From the NCBI GenBank assembly GCA_910584435.1, contig CAJUAP010000023.1, positions 1-63,619 on the forward strand: DNA of 63,619 nt, read 5' to 3'. This document shows positions 63,286 to 63,619 of the stretch, piece by piece (positions within the stretch are counted from its first letter, which is position 1; each line of letters starts with the position of its first letter). The stretch comes from an uncultured Acetatifactor sp. GTDB taxonomy: Bacteria > Bacillota > Clostridia > Lachnospirales > Lachnospiraceae. The notes under the pieces are model-generated. The model was not told the DNA's origin and did not search any database. It saw only the letters and a list, made by a program, of their open reading frames with translations. The position numbers were made by a program, and so were the translations under genes.

Positions 63286-63619
63286 TTATGTAAGTACCAA
63301 AGCTGGATTTTTTATCAGAATATCCACCAGCTGCTTATAAACTGCCCTGTCCTGAACTTCCATGATGGTCGTTGTCTTTTTCCCGGCATCTTTGGAAGAC
63401 GCGCCGCAATGGTAGATTTTCTCGCTCCTCTTTCCGTAATCCAGGATGATATATCTGTCATGCATCGTGTTATTGGTCTTCTTAAAATCTATCAGGATAC
63501 CAGGAAACTCATTCCTAAAATCATTCAGATCTGCCCGTCTCAAATGGCTTTGCTTATTGTCGGAGAATACTGTAATCATAACACCCGGATTTACATTCCT
63601 CAGGTGCATGATAGATTTA
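63286..63619 (-). CDS. PLD-like C-terminal fragment (partial at right edge)
   Basis: At least 110 residues, open at the window edge. 'FHDRYIILDYG'-like motif (here 'NTMHDRYIILDYG') followed by 'KIYHCGASSKDAGKKTTTIMEV' matches the C-terminal half of proteins in which an H-x-R/K-x4-D motif and a conserved Gly-Ala-Ser-Ser-Lys-Asp resemble phospholipase D-type active sites. In Clostridia such ends often occur on ORF6N-type phage proteins. The N-terminal part lies outside the window. It may belong to the same mobile island as the recombinases. Confidence 0.6.
   Translation of the reverse strand, partial: KSIMHLRNVNPGVMITVFSDNKQSHLRRADLNDFRNEFPGILIDFKKTNNTMHDRYIILDYGKRSEKIYHCGASSKDAGKKTTTIMEVQDRAVYKQLVDILIKNPALVLT

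Overview
The window looks like chromosome from a gut-type Firmicute of the Lachnospiraceae. Evidence: strong AGGAGG-like ribosome sites, Clostridia-type prophage and recombinase proteins, a surface pectin-degrading lipoprotein pair, a GH2 beta-galactosidase with its own AraC regulator, a Pot polyamine importer with a permease/binding-protein fusion, and a gapless tRNA-Gly(UCC). The genus is not determinable from the sequence alone. Most genes lie on the minus strand.

Region 1 (1-15.4 kb): a contractile-tail gene set in PBSX (Xkd) order, read right to left: tail terminator, sheath, tube, tail chaperone with a programmed -1 frameshift, tape measure, LysM protein, XkdQ/R/S/T/U baseplate proteins and a tail fibre that runs off the left edge. 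Control genes (HTH repressor, ImmA/IrrE-like protein, sigma-like late activator) lie directly upstream, and no terminase, portal or capsid gene is present between control and tail. This fits a phage-tail-like bacteriocin (tailocin) rather than a prophage. Region 2 (15.4-24.3 kb): broken Uma2 gene, tRNA-Gly, DUF3810 membrane protein, DUF3048 lipoprotein, and two lipoproteins for rhamnogalacturonan: an acetylesterase-like SGNH protein and a PL11-type lyase.

Region 3 (24.3-34.1 kb) is the most unusual part: a five-gene operon with its own promoter encoding a protein with a coiled coil and GrpE-like C-terminus, a divergent Hsp70, a helical protein of unknown family, an NB-ARC/STAND-type NTPase, and a DUF3800 protein with a helical-repeat tail. 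I infer a chaperone-gated conflict or defence system; function is not proven. Region 4 (34.1-42.9 kb): GPH-family sugar symporter and LacZ, divergent from an AraC regulator with back-to-back promoters, then a frameshifted macro-domain gene, SMI1/KNR4-like proteins and a lipoprotein. Region 5 (42.9-50.9 kb): a GNAT-cytidine deaminase fusion, the Pot transporter (PotA carries an Ig-like insertion in its TOBE domain), a GH13 remnant, a TrxB-like flavoprotein without the CxxC pair, and a TIM-barrel protein with an internal repeat.

Region 6 (50.9-63.6 kb) is rich in broken genes: a degraded unknown gene, a two-component/ABC locus shortened by several deletions and containing an inverted piece of the response regulator, a BcgI-like restriction-modification system with a nonsense codon just before its SAM motif, two tandem large serine recombinases (the first losing its C-terminal tail to a stop codon), a small accessory gene, and a partial PLD-like gene at the right edge. 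The recombinases and restriction genes probably form one mobile island.
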